Shown one piece after another: positions 36,093 through 44,447 of a stretch of DNA of 64,000 nt. Position 1 is the first letter of the stretch. Each line of letters opens with the position of its first letter. The position numbers were made by a program, and so were the translations under genes. The stretch comes from a bacterium. Lineage in GTDB: Bacteria > Patescibacteriota > Gracilibacteria > UBA4473. The notes beneath the pieces are model-generated. The model saw nothing but the letters and a program-made list of their open reading frames with translations, made no database searches and was not told the DNA's origin. Where the stretch lies: positions 22,483 through 86,482 of the forward strand of contig JABGQW010000016.1 in NCBI GenBank assembly GCA_018648585.1, given 5' to 3'.

Positions 36093-36183
36093 ATCGTTGA
36101 ACGGCGGGGAATGAAAAATGAAGAATTAAAAGTTAAAAATTTTCGATTTTTATTTTTCATTTCGTGCGATTTTTTTTCCAAAA

Positions 36184-37089
36184 CTACCGCCACTCAAAAC
36201 TGTCGTAAATCCACGACAACAGCGTTTTTGTTTCCCCAAATCGATCGGACGAACCGAGAATCACCGTCAAAACGTCGTGCCCGTCGGGAGTTTCTCCGAG
36301 TGCGACGAAACATTGTCCTGCCAAAAATGTGAATCCGGTTTTGACGCCTTTCAGATTTAAAAAGGTGTCGAACAATTCGTTCGTGGAATCTTTTTCGTGA
36401 TAAAATTGCTCGTCAATGCTGGTGCCGTCAAAATGTCTTTTTGCGACTGTTTCGCGAAAAAAATCATCCTGCATCGCGATTCGCACCAACTGCAAAATAT
36501 CGCGTGCCGACATTTTATTTCCGAACGGTTGTCCATTTTCATCGAATAAATCGAGCCCTGTCGCGTTCACAAATTTCGCCGAATTGAGATGCAATTCTTT
36601 TGCTTTTGCGTTCATTTCTTCCACAAAATTTTTCTCGCTCCCCGCGTGAAAAATCGCGAGTGCGACCGCCGCGTCGTTCGCCGACGGGATCAGCGCGGCT
36701 TCGAGCAGCGTGCGGACGGTGAGTTTTTCGTACTCGTACAGATCGATTCGGGCGCCGACGACTTCGGTGGCGGCGAGATCGACGGTGACGACATCGTTGA
36801 GATCGTGATTTTCCAAAAGAATCAGCGCGGTCATAATTTTACTCAGCGACGCGATCGGTTGCGGGCGATTTTCATTTTGCGAAAGGAGTGTTTTTCCTGA
36901 TTGCAAATCAATCGCAAAAATTGCCGTACGCTCGTCCTCGAAAAGAACGGGGGCGATTTTTTCTGCCTGTCTGCGAGGAAGTTCGATCGGATTCAAAATT
37001 TCAATTTTCGGCGTCGGTCCGGGCGCTGATTTCGTGAGAAAATCAGAACTTCCACCGTGCAACAACGCAAAAATTAAAAACTCCAACAT
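36184..37089 (-). CDS. D-alanyl-D-alanine carboxypeptidase (S11 family)
   Basis: Penicillin-binding protein that trims pentapeptide side chains in peptidoglycan. The active-site set is complete: SLSK (SxxK), SAN in IPSANDAA, and KTG in GVKTGFT. A short hydrophobic N-terminus (MLEFLIFALLHG) suggests export. The C-terminal beta domain of PBP5 is lacking, so it is a minimal form of about 300 residues. It probably has a leaderless mRNA. Confidence 0.92.
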   Translation of the reverse strand: MLEFLIFALLHGGSSDFLTKSAPGPTPKIEILNPIELPRRQAEKIAPVLFEDERTAIFAIDLQSGKTLLSQNENRPQPIASLSKIMTALILLENHDLNDVVTVDLAATEVVGARIDLYEYEKLTVRTLLEAALIPSANDAAVALAIFHAGSEKNFVEEMNAKAKELHLNSAKFVNATGLDLFDENGQPFGNKMSARDILQLVRIAMQDDFFRETVAKRHFDGTSIDEQFYHEKDSTNELFDTFLNLKGVKTGFTFLAGQCFVALGETPDGHDVLTVILGSSDRFGETKTLLSWIYDSFEWR

Positions 37090-37096
37090 CGCGCGC

Positions 37097-37124
37097 AGTG
37101 TAGTTTTTTTCGAAAAATTGGCAA
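37097..37124 (-). promoter_or_regulatory. Carboxypeptidase promoter, predicts leaderless mRNA
   Basis: Minus strand TTGCCA, 16 bp, TACACT, then 7 nt (GCGCGCG) to the ATG. Confidence 0.6.
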
Positions 37125-37131
37125 ATAATTC

Positions 37132-37159
37132 TTGACAGGAATTAATTTGAAGCTAAATT
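37132..37159 (+). promoter_or_regulatory. tRNA-Cys promoter
   Basis: TTGACA, 16 bp, TAAATT; the tRNA begins 46 bp later. It has the same sequence elements as the rplJ promoter. Confidence 0.75.
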
Positions 37160-37204
37160 GCGGTAGCAGTGGAAACAAGATTGGTGATTTTGTTTCTCGC
37201 AATT

Positions 37205-37277
37205 GCGGGGGTAGCTCAGTTGGTAGAGTCCCGGGCTGCAACCCCGGAGGTCGCGTGTTCGAGTCACGTCGCCCGCT
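37205..37277 (+). tRNA. tRNA-Cys (anticodon GCA)
   Basis: 73-nt cloverleaf: acceptor GCGGGGG/CGCCCGC (one G-G mismatch at pair 6-67), D arm GCTC/GAGT, anticodon stem CCGGG/CCCGG with loop CTGCAAC, and T arm with TTCGAGT. U73 is the usual Cys discriminator. CCA is not encoded. cysS lies convergently 100 bp away. Confidence 0.9.
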
Positions 37278-37282
37278 CAAAT

Positions 37283-37347
37283 AGTTGTTCTTCTCGGTTT
37301 CTTTCTCCACGAGGGAATTAAAAAAAAGAAACCAAAAAAAGAAGAAC
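37283..37347 (+). other. Stem-loop downstream of tRNA-Cys
   Basis: GTTCTTC and GGTTTCTTT pair with AAAGAAACC and GAAGAAC across an AT-rich loop. It may mark a processing site or be part of the terminator structure. Confidence 0.45.
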
Positions 37348-37351
37348 GGCG

Positions 37352-37379
37352 CTCCCAGTTTCGGCTGGGAGTTTTTTTT
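37352..37379 (+). terminator. Rho-independent terminator after tRNA-Cys
   Basis: CTCCCAG, TTTCGG loop, CTGGGAG, then eight T. It overlaps the last bases of convergent cysS. Confidence 0.9.
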
Positions 37380-38991
37380 AATTTTTCACATTCCACGTCT
37401 GCCCGTCCGCTCCGTCGCGAACTTCAACGTGAAATTTTTCCAAAAGTTCGTCGCGGATCCGATCGGATTCTGCCCAATTTTTTTCCGCGCGTGCGTTTTT
37501 CCGTTCTGCCAAAATCGACTCGATTTCGTTTTTTTCAAATTCGTGGATTTCCACTTTCTGCGGAACGCAGTCAAAAATCGGATCAAAATCGTTCTGCAAA
37601 AAATTGAGTGCAGCGCTCGCGGTCGCGCCGTCGAGTTTTTTTTCTGCGTTCAATTTCAGCACGGCGTTCGTGATTTCAAAAACAGTCGCGAGCGCTCCGG
37701 AAACATTCAAATCGTCGGCGAGCGCGGTTTGAAATTTTTCTCGAAAACTTTCTGCAAAATTATTTGGCGGCTCGTGTTCGGTTTCGAGACAGGCGCGATT
37801 TGCCTCGACGATTCGTGCGATCGATGCGCGAGATTGTTCGAGCGATTTCATCGAAAAATCCAGCGTCGATCGGTAGTGCGCCCCGAGGAGCGCGAGCCGG
37901 ATTTCGTTTCCCTGCCAGTTTTTTTCCAAAAGATCGCGGATCGTGAAAAAATTTCCCGCGGATTTTGACATTTTTTTCCCCTCGACCTGCAAATGTTTTG
38001 TGTGCAGCCAAAAATTCACCGAGTTTTTTCCGTCGAAACTGCACTCATTTTGTGCGATTTCGCACTCGTGGTGGGGAAAAACGTTGTCTTCGCCGCCGGT
38101 GTGAATGTCGAACGGGAACCCGAGTAATTTTTTGCTCATCGCCGAACACTCCACGTGCCAGCCGGGAAATCCGCGATTTTTCTCCAAAAGTTCTCCAATT
38201 TCGTCGTCGCTCGTCGCGGGATTCGCTTGTCGTATTTCAGAATACGATTCACTAAAATCTCGCTTGAGTTCCTCGAATTTGGCGCTTTTTGAAGAAAAAT
38301 TTTTCGTGGCGTATTTTTGAATAATTTCGGCGGAAACCGGTTTCCCCGATAAAAATTCCCACTGCATCAAATGATTTTCGTCGGCTTTTTTCCACAGCGC
38401 AAAATCGAGCGGATCTTCTTTTTCAGAATTTACTTCGACGCGCGCGCCGGCGATCAGATTTTCCAGCGAATTGCCGGACAGTTGCCCGTATTTTTCAAAT
38501 TTCCGGGTGCGAAAATACACCGAGCCATTTTTTTCGTACGCAAAATTTTCGGCGATCAATTTTTTCACCAGCTCAATTTGTTCCGCGATAAATTCTGTTG
38601 CCCGCGGATATTCGTTCGCCGGGCGGATTCGGAGCGTTTTTTCATCTTCAAAAAAATATTTCTCAAATTTCCGCGCAATTTCAAACGGATCGATTTTTTG
38701 CTCGCGTGCGGTTTTCGAAATTTTGTCCTCGCCGCCAGCGTCCGCCGTTTCGTCGTTTGTCAAATGTCCGACGTCGGTGATGTTCATCACTTTTTTCACC
38801 TCAAATCCGGCGTACTCGAGCACGCGTGTCAGCAGATCGGACGCGAGAAAACTGCGAAAATTTCCGATGTGCGCAAAATTGTACACGGTCGGGCCGCACG
38901 AATAAATTTTCACCTTTTCTGGCTCGATCGGCACGAATTTTTCTTTTTTTCCCGACAGCGTGTTCGTCAAAAAAATTTCCATCGCCGCCAT
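37378..38991 (-). CDS. cysS: Cysteinyl-tRNA synthetase
   Basis: Charges tRNA-Cys. Zinc ligands in SCGPTVYN and the GWHVECSAMS and HHECE blocks are present; the HIGH motif reads HIGN and the second motif is KMSKS. Around residues 212-272, between QWEF and RGFPGWH, lies a charged insertion ~50 residues longer than usual (KNFSSKSAKFEELKRDF). Start taken at MAAMEIF (38991); MEIF at 38982 is also possible. It is convergent with its own tRNA gene. Confidence 0.95.
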   Translation of the reverse strand: MAAMEIFLTNTLSGKKEKFVPIEPEKVKIYSCGPTVYNFAHIGNFRSFLASDLLTRVLEYAGFEVKKVMNITDVGHLTNDETADAGGEDKISKTAREQKIDPFEIARKFEKYFFEDEKTLRIRPANEYPRATEFIAEQIELVKKLIAENFAYEKNGSVYFRTRKFEKYGQLSGNSLENLIAGARVEVNSEKEDPLDFALWKKADENHLMQWEFLSGKPVSAEIIQKYATKNFSSKSAKFEELKRDFSESYSEIRQANPATSDDEIGELLEKNRGFPGWHVECSAMSKKLLGFPFDIHTGGEDNVFPHHECEIAQNECSFDGKNSVNFWLHTKHLQVEGKKMSKSAGNFFTIRDLLEKNWQGNEIRLALLGAHYRSTLDFSMKSLEQSRASIARIVEANRACLETEHEPPNNFAESFREKFQTALADDLNVSGALATVFEITNAVLKLNAEKKLDGATASAALNFLQNDFDPIFDCVPQKVEIHEFEKNEIESILAERKNARAEKNWAESDRIRDELLEKFHVEVRDGADGQTWNVKN

Positions 38992-39089
38992 CTTCTTCGA
39001 AATTTTGCATAAAAAAAACATTTCCGCTTGCGTTTTTTTTTTTTGATGTAGAATAAACAGAAAAGTTCGTAAAATTTAACCAAATAAAA

Positions 39090-39794
39090 ATGAAAAATCT
39101 TTTCAAATCGGCATCGGCGAGCGGAAATCCCGCAAAATTTATTTGGAAAGAAAAACCCTCTTGGGATGACATCGTTACTCCCATTGTAGAGGAAAAATTT
39201 GGCACGCCCGAGTCTCAATTAGAAATCTTAAAAGACATGGTCTCAGGATTGAATGAAGATGATGAGACGTTGAAAAATAGTTATGGCACCACAAGGAAAA
39301 GATTGATGACAAACATCATTCGCAAAGCGGACAGTTTTGTATATTCAATTGAGCGCGAAATTGAAAAGAATCAAAAAATTGAACTTTTATCCCAAGGCAG
39401 CAAATCAAAAATAAACGAAATAATTGACAATTTTGTAGTTTCCGGGAAAAAAGAAATTGTAATTCTACAAGAAAAAGCGACGCTCCTGCGGGACGCCCAA
39501 AAAGTAGTTCCTATTTTAAAAGGAGTTTTTGAGAGAATGGCAAATATGCAACCACTTGAAAATCTTCAGCAGAAAGATGTAGCGAAATTTTTTGACTTGG
39601 CCAAGCTTTTTGCGGAATTGGTTGAAAGCGAAGAAAGCTTTGTTCAAAACTTTATGCCGGGCTTTGTCGCTGGAGGAAAAAGGATCGTGGATGGAAAGGA
39701 AATTGAAGTTAATCCAGAAAATGGACACGTTTCATCGAAAGAAAACTTTGACAAAATTTCTCCAGAGAATAGACAAATCTATGGTCTTTATTAA
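39090..39794 (+). CDS. Unknown helical protein
   Basis: 234 residues, soluble and mostly helical (RKADSFVYSIEREIEKNQK; VPILKGVFERMANMQ). No signal, membrane segment or known motif. Its codon use is less G/C-rich at third positions than its neighbours'. Single-gene unit with its own terminator. Confidence 0.65.
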   Translation: MKNLFKSASASGNPAKFIWKEKPSWDDIVTPIVEEKFGTPESQLEILKDMVSGLNEDDETLKNSYGTTRKRLMTNIIRKADSFVYSIEREIEKNQKIELLSQGSKSKINEIIDNFVVSGKKEIVILQEKATLLRDAQKVVPILKGVFERMANMQPLENLQQKDVAKFFDLAKLFAELVESEESFVQNFMPGFVAGGKRIVDGKEIEVNPENGHVSSKENFDKISPENRQIYGLY

Positions 39795-39824
39795 TAAACA
39801 AAAGTGTCACAATGAAATTTTGAG

Positions 39825-39853
39825 CACCGATCTTCGCGGGTCGGTGTTTTTTT
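39825..39853 (+). terminator. Rho-independent terminator
   Basis: CACCGA/TCGGTG stem with a TCTTCGCGGG loop followed by seven T, 30 bp after the unknown gene. Confidence 0.85.
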
Positions 39854-40124
39854 AATCCAACAATTTTATCAAAAGTTCGGTCAAAAATCGACCGCCAAAA
39901 TCAATCACGAGCAGCGCCGTGATCGGTGAAAGATCCATCATTCCAATTCTCGCCCAGCGAAACGGGCGGCACAGCGGCTGAACGATCGAATCCAACCAAC
40001 TTCCGAGTTGGCTGCGGCCACGAGCAAACCACGATAAAATCACCGAAATAAAAATTGCCCAGTACAAAATTTTTGTCAAAATCGAAACGAACGAAATAGC
40101 GAATCGAATCAAAGTTTCCGTCAT
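39852..40124 (-). CDS. YggT family membrane protein
   Basis: 90 residues with two long hydrophobic segments and the YggT signature SWFARGRSQLGSWLDSIVQPLCRPFRW. The family is linked to osmotic tolerance or division-site factors; the role here is unknown. ATGA overlap with the DUF5665 gene. Confidence 0.85.
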   Translation of the reverse strand: MTETLIRFAISFVSILTKILYWAIFISVILSWFARGRSQLGSWLDSIVQPLCRPFRWARIGMMDLSPITALLVIDFGGRFLTELLIKLLD

Positions 40125-40501
40125 CCGAGCGAGGGGATCATACTTTGCGGCGCGGAGGATTTGAGCAAATTCAAAAGTTCTTCAAAATATTGTCCGATCA
40201 GCGGGAAATCCACGAGTTGCGTCAAAATCCAAACAATGCTTGCGACCACGACGGTCATTCCGATGACGACGCCGAGCCCGCGGACGACTCCCAGCCCAAA
40301 ATTCCAGAATAATAATTTCCGTGGATTTCGGAGCAAACTCATAAAATCGTCCAATCCGGTGGATTCGAGTGCGCGAGTGAGCGCTTGGATTTCCGCAGAA
40401 AATTCAGCTTTTGTGGCCGCGATTGGCGCCTTTTTTGGTGTCGTTTTTTTGGGAGAACTGGCGGGTTTTGGAGTTGTTTTTTTGTCTGTCATCGGGTTCA
40501 T
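40121..40501 (-). CDS. DUF5665-like membrane protein
   Basis: 126 residues. A Lys/Pro/Thr-rich cytosolic N-terminus (~35 residues) precedes a domain with LRNPRKLLFWNFGLGVVRGLGVVIG and one or two membrane helices, resembling DUF5665. Function unknown. It heads a two-gene unit with yggT. Start may be Met1 or Met4. Confidence 0.72.
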   Translation of the reverse strand: MNPMTDKKTTPKPASSPKKTTPKKAPIAATKAEFSAEIQALTRALESTGLDDFMSLLRNPRKLLFWNFGLGVVRGLGVVIGMTVVVASIVWILTQLVDFPLIGQYFEELLNLLKSSAPQSMIPSLG

Positions 40502-40535
40502 TTTAAATTTTCCGGAAAAAAAGTAAACTGCGGCC

Positions 40536-42869
40536 GTGGCAGACGATAAAAAAACGGAATCAGCATTCGCCTTTTCCGCGAAAAAAATCCCGACGGATGC
40601 GGGCTGCTACCTTTTTTTTGACGTGGCGGGGACGATTTTGTACGTCGGAAAAGCAAAAAATTTGCGGAACCGCGTGCGTTCGTATTTTCAAAAAACCGAA
40701 AAATCGCCGAAAACCGAGTCGCTCGTGAAAAAAATTTCTCGAATCGAAACGCGTGTGGTGGAATCGGAGACCGAGGCGCTGATTCTCGAAAATAATCTGA
40801 TCAAAAAATGGCAGCCGCGGTACAATATTTTGCTGCGCGACGACAAAAATTTTTTGTACCTGCGGATCACGAACGAACTTTTTCCGCGGCTTGAAATTAC
40901 GCGCCGAATTGTTCGGGACGGAAGTTTTTATCTCGGACCAAAAACGAGTGCGAAAAAGTTTCGTGCCACGATCGCGTTTTGTCAGAAAATTTTCCAAATT
41001 CGGACGTGCCGACTCGAATTTTCAAAATGCGGAACTGTCGCAAAAAACCCGGAAAAGCGCAGCCTGCCGTGTCTCGATTTTCACATCAAAAAATGTTCTG
41101 GGCCGTGCGCGGCCAAAATTTCCACAGAAAATTATCGAGCGGATGTCGAGCGAATGAAGAAATTTCTCCGCGGCGACACGCGCGAAGTTCTCGTTTCGTT
41201 GCGGGAAAAAATGATGAAACTTGCTGCCGAAAAAAATTTCGAAACGGCGGCTCGCACGCGCGACTTGATTCAGTCGATCGAAAGTTCGACGCAGTCGCAG
41301 TCGGTGCAGTTTTCCGATCTGGTGGCACGCGATTTTGTCCATTTTTTTCGCGATGGAAAATCGGCATTTTTCGTCCGGCTGGTGTTTCGCAACGGAAAAT
41401 TTTTGGATCAAAATGAAGTTGAATTTCACGCTGAAAAATTCGAGTCGGACTCGGAGTTGATTGAGAAATTTCTCCTGCAATTTTACGAGCGGGTCGATGA
41501 AATGCCGTCGGAAATTTTTCTTCCGGAGCGGCCAGAAAACGCGGAAGAATTGGCTGAAATTTTACACGTAAAATTACAGATTCCGGAGCGCGGGGAAAAG
41601 AAAAAAGTTTTGCAACTCGCTCGCAAAAACGCTGAAAAGTTTTTCAAAACGCGGGAATTGGAAATCGAAAGTCGTGCGGAAAATTTTGCGAACGCGCTTC
41701 CTGAACTTGCTGAAATTTTGAAACTCCCCGCGTTGCCGCGGCGGATCGAGGGGTACGATATTTCACATTTTGCGGGAAAAGAAACCGTTGCGAGTCAGAT
41801 CGTTTTTGTCGACGGAGAACCGAAAAAATCAGAATATCGGCGCTTCAAAATTCGGTCGCTGGCGCCCGGAGAAATTGATGATTTCAAATCGATGAACGAA
41901 GTGCTGGCGCGACGATTTTCGGTTTTTGCGAAAAACTTGCAAAATAAAAAATTGGACAATTTCGCGGATTTTTTACAGAAAAATAAAAAACTTTTGCAGC
42001 AGTTTCTCCAGTTTCAAAAAATAATGTCCGGGGTTGATTTTTGGTTGTTGGGGGGATTGGCGGCGGCATTTTCTGTCGGGCGATTTTGGCGGCAGCACGA
42101 AGATTTCGACGTTTTGGTGGAGAAAAAAAATTGGAAAAAAACACAGAAACTTTTGATTGCTGCGGGATTTGAAAAAACAGAAAACACCGAAAATTTTTTC
42201 ACATTTTCCAAAAAAGGATTTCCTCCGATCGACGTTTCTCCGCTCGGCGTGACGCTTCCGATCGGGAAATTTTCCAAAAAAAATACCGATTCGGGTCTCA
42301 AAAAAATTGGAGAAACTTCGGCGCGGGTGTTGAATTTTCAAACGCTGCTCGAAATAAAACGCACGCTCGCGGCGTCTCGCGAAAACGAGAAAGATGGGCG
42401 TGATTTGAAAATTATGACGGAATTTCAAACCGGAGAAAAACTTCCGGACTTGATCGTGATCGACGGTGGAAAAGGGCAGCTTTCTGCGGTTTTGAAAGTT
42501 TTTGCAAATATTTCGCATCCAGGATTCGATCCAAAAAAACAGATCGTGGCGCTCGCAAAACAGGAGGAAGAAGTTTTCGTTCCGGGGCAATCGGATCCGA
42601 TCGATTTGCCCGCGGATTCTGCGGCGTCCAAACTTTTGCAACGGTGTCGGGACGAGGCGCACCGGTTTGCGATTTCGTTCAATCGGTCGTTGCGAGAAAA
42701 AACGGCGATTCGTTCGGCGCTCGACGAAATTTCTGGAATCGGTCCCACGACGAAAAAAAAGTTACTGAAAACCTTTGGTTCGGTGTCCGGAATTCGTGCG
42801 GCAGAAGATGAACAGCTGCGCACGATTATTTCTGCGAAGTCGTTGCAAAACCTGCGAAAAAATCTTTAA
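40536..42869 (+). CDS. uvrC: UvrC excision nuclease with inserted nucleotidyltransferase domain
   Basis: Makes both cuts in nucleotide excision repair. The GIY-YIG domain (YLFFDVAGTILYVGKAKNLR), Cys region, UVR motif, RNase H-like nuclease (D408 in GYDISHF, D643 in VIDGGKG, His in DEAHRF) and C-terminal HhH (ISGIGPTTKKKLLKTFG) are complete. Between about residues 465 and 630, within the nuclease domain, ~165 extra residues form a nucleotidyltransferase-like fold: LLGG (G506-G507), HEDFD (D523, D525), IDVSP (D566) and KRTLAASRENEKDGRDL. Without it the protein has normal UvrC length. GTG start 6 nt after a TAAACT box. Confidence 0.95.
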   Translation: MADDKKTESAFAFSAKKIPTDAGCYLFFDVAGTILYVGKAKNLRNRVRSYFQKTEKSPKTESLVKKISRIETRVVESETEALILENNLIKKWQPRYNILLRDDKNFLYLRITNELFPRLEITRRIVRDGSFYLGPKTSAKKFRATIAFCQKIFQIRTCRLEFSKCGTVAKNPEKRSLPCLDFHIKKCSGPCAAKISTENYRADVERMKKFLRGDTREVLVSLREKMMKLAAEKNFETAARTRDLIQSIESSTQSQSVQFSDLVARDFVHFFRDGKSAFFVRLVFRNGKFLDQNEVEFHAEKFESDSELIEKFLLQFYERVDEMPSEIFLPERPENAEELAEILHVKLQIPERGEKKKVLQLARKNAEKFFKTRELEIESRAENFANALPELAEILKLPALPRRIEGYDISHFAGKETVASQIVFVDGEPKKSEYRRFKIRSLAPGEIDDFKSMNEVLARRFSVFAKNLQNKKLDNFADFLQKNKKLLQQFLQFQKIMSGVDFWLLGGLAAAFSVGRFWRQHEDFDVLVEKKNWKKTQKLLIAAGFEKTENTENFFTFSKKGFPPIDVSPLGVTLPIGKFSKKNTDSGLKKIGETSARVLNFQTLLEIKRTLAASRENEKDGRDLKIMTEFQTGEKLPDLIVIDGGKGQLSAVLKVFANISHPGFDPKKQIVALAKQEEEVFVPGQSDPIDLPADSAASKLLQRCRDEAHRFAISFNRSLREKTAIRSALDEISGIGPTTKKKLLKTFGSVSGIRAAEDEQLRTIISAKSLQNLRKNL

Positions 42870-42875
42870 AAAAAC

Positions 42876-42903
42876 TTGACAAGTTCGGGGTTTTCTGTAA
42901 AGG
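42876..42903 (+). promoter_or_regulatory. Promoter of small helical protein gene
   Basis: TTGACA, 16 bp, TAAAGG, 23 bp before the ATG. The -10 is imperfect, but spacing matches the other promoters. Confidence 0.5.
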
Positions 42904-42926
42904 TGCGTGGGAATTAACAGAACACA

Positions 42927-43379
42927 ATGTTTGGAACCGATCGATTTGAAAAAAGAGAAGATTTGCTCCAGTGCGCGATTGATTTATTCGAGCAGCTTGA
43001 AAAACTGAAAACGCCGGAGGAGTACGAAGTGTTTGCCGTAAAATTTCTGGGACAAAAACAAAAAAAGAATCTCGGGGAAAAAATAGAACAAATTCTCGAA
43101 GAAATTCGGGAGGAGGTGGAAGCGGTGTTCGTTGGTGAGGATAAAAAATTTGTGATAAAAAAATTTTTTGAGGAATTTAAAAAAGAGATGCAGGAATCTG
43201 TTTCGGTTGCGGAGAAATCTTTTCTTGCTTTAAAAGTTTCCCGATTGGAACAGTTTCAGAAATTGATGAAAAAAGCGTACGAAATAAAAAATACGCCGCC
43301 ACTTTTTGCGGTGCTTGATTTTTCCCAGACGAACTTTGAAGATGCGGTGGAAAGTGCGTACGAATTTGTGCAAAAATAA
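42927..43379 (+). CDS. Helical protein of unknown function
   Basis: 150 residues, almost all charged helix (KIEQILEEIREEVEAVF; FFEEFKKEMQESV), probably coiled coil. No known motif. Own promoter; followed at once by convergent yraN. Confidence 0.65.
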   Translation: MFGTDRFEKREDLLQCAIDLFEQLEKLKTPEEYEVFAVKFLGQKQKKNLGEKIEQILEEIREEVEAVFVGEDKKFVIKKFFEEFKKEMQESVSVAEKSFLALKVSRLEQFQKLMKKAYEIKNTPPLFAVLDFSQTNFEDAVESAYEFVQK

Positions 43380-43402
43380 ATTGCGGTTTAAATTTGCGTG
43401 GC

Positions 43403-43792
43403 TCAAAAATCATCCGGTCCGATATTTTCCACGTGTTCGCAAAAAACTTTTGTGCCCTCGATTTTCAAAATTACGGCATCGATGCGAAACTCTGGAATGT
43501 CCGAACGTTGTAATTTTTTCAGAAAAAAATCTTCGATCGCGCGGAGCATTTTTTCAAATTTCGCAGCTGTGATTGCGGCTTTTCCACCACCAAATGCGTC
43601 GTTGGTTCGAGTTTTGACTTCGACGAAAACGTACTCGTCGTTTTCTGGGTTTTTCATCACGAGATCGAGTTCGCCGCCCTGCGCGTGAAAATTTTTTTGC
43701 ACGAGTTCGAATCCAAAATTTTGCTGCAAAAACTTTGCAGCGATCGCTTCTCCGCGAGCACCCAGTGGTTTTTGCAAGTCACTTGCATTCAT
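43403..43792 (-). CDS. YraN/UPF0102 family nuclease-fold protein
   Basis: 129 residues. PD-(D/E)XK-like core with GARGEAIAAKFL, GGELDLV and VFVEVKTRT. The family is widespread and its role is debated (Holliday-junction-type nuclease fold). ATGA overlap with gmk. Confidence 0.9.
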   Translation of the reverse strand: MNASDLQKPLGARGEAIAAKFLQQNFGFELVQKNFHAQGGELDLVMKNPENDEYVFVEVKTRTNDAFGGGKAAITAAKFEKMLRAIEDFFLKKLQRSDIPEFRIDAVILKIEGTKVFCEHVENIGPDDF

Positions 43793-44376
43793 TTTTTGAG
43801 TTCAGAAAAAATTATTTTTTCTGCGTCTGATTTCATTTTTTCAAAATTTCCGTCCTCGACAGAAATTTCATAATCGTACAATTTTGCCTGCGCAAATTCC
43901 GCTTTCATCGATTCCATCCGGAGCGCGAGATCGCGATCGGAAATCGGCGCGCGGTCCCGAATCCGGTGTGCGAGTTCGCCGACACCGCCGGAGGGTTTCA
44001 AAAAAATCGACACAAAATCCGAGCGATTTAGTTTTTCTCGTGCAGCAGAAAATCCCTGAACATCAAATTCGCGGATCACGATTTCGCCGCACTCGATCGG
44101 GTCCAGCAACGGTTTTTTCAGCGTTCCGTACCAATTTTCGTGATGAACTTCTGCCCACTCGAGAAACGCATCCTGTTCAATTTTTTCTAAAAATTCGTCC
44201 TGAGAAATAAAATAGTACGTTTCGCCGTCGATTTCGCCTGGGCGCGGATCGCGTGTCGTGCAGCTGGGTGGAAATTTCCACTCGGGATGCGTCTCGTGGA
44301 GCATTCCGATTAGCGTGCCTTTTCCGACGCCAGAGGGGCCAGAAAAAAAGAAAATTTTGCCGCGAGACTTTTTCAT
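43789..44376 (-). CDS. gmk: Guanylate kinase
   Basis: Phosphorylates GMP to GDP. P-loop GPSGVGKGTL, GMP-binding SCTTRDPRPGEIDGETYYF, and the lid region near RDRAPISDRDLALR. Normal length. Probably leaderless: the ATG is 7 nt after its -10 box. Transcribed divergently from a sigma-factor gene. Confidence 0.96.
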   Translation of the reverse strand: MKKSRGKIFFFSGPSGVGKGTLIGMLHETHPEWKFPPSCTTRDPRPGEIDGETYYFISQDEFLEKIEQDAFLEWAEVHHENWYGTLKKPLLDPIECGEIVIREFDVQGFSAAREKLNRSDFVSIFLKPSGGVGELAHRIRDRAPISDRDLALRMESMKAEFAQAKLYDYEISVEDGNFEKMKSDAEKIIFSELKK

Positions 44377-44383
44377 CGATCAG

Positions 44384-44411
44384 ATTCTACGATAAAAAAC
44401 AAAAGAGACAA
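44384..44411 (-). promoter_or_regulatory. gmk promoter, predicts leaderless mRNA
   Basis: Minus strand TTGTCT (44406-44411), 16 bp, TAGAAT (44384-44389), 7 nt to the ATG. Its -35 is one base from the -35 of the divergent sigma promoter. Confidence 0.65.
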
Positions 44412-44412
44412 G

Positions 44413-44440
44413 TTGACAAATGTATTTCTCGTTCTAAACT
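44413..44440 (+). promoter_or_regulatory. Sigma-factor gene promoter, predicts leaderless mRNA
   Basis: TTGACA (44413-44418), 16 bp, TAAACT (44435-44440), then CCGCGCG and the ATG at 44448. Confidence 0.72.
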
Positions 44441-44447
44441 CCGCGCG

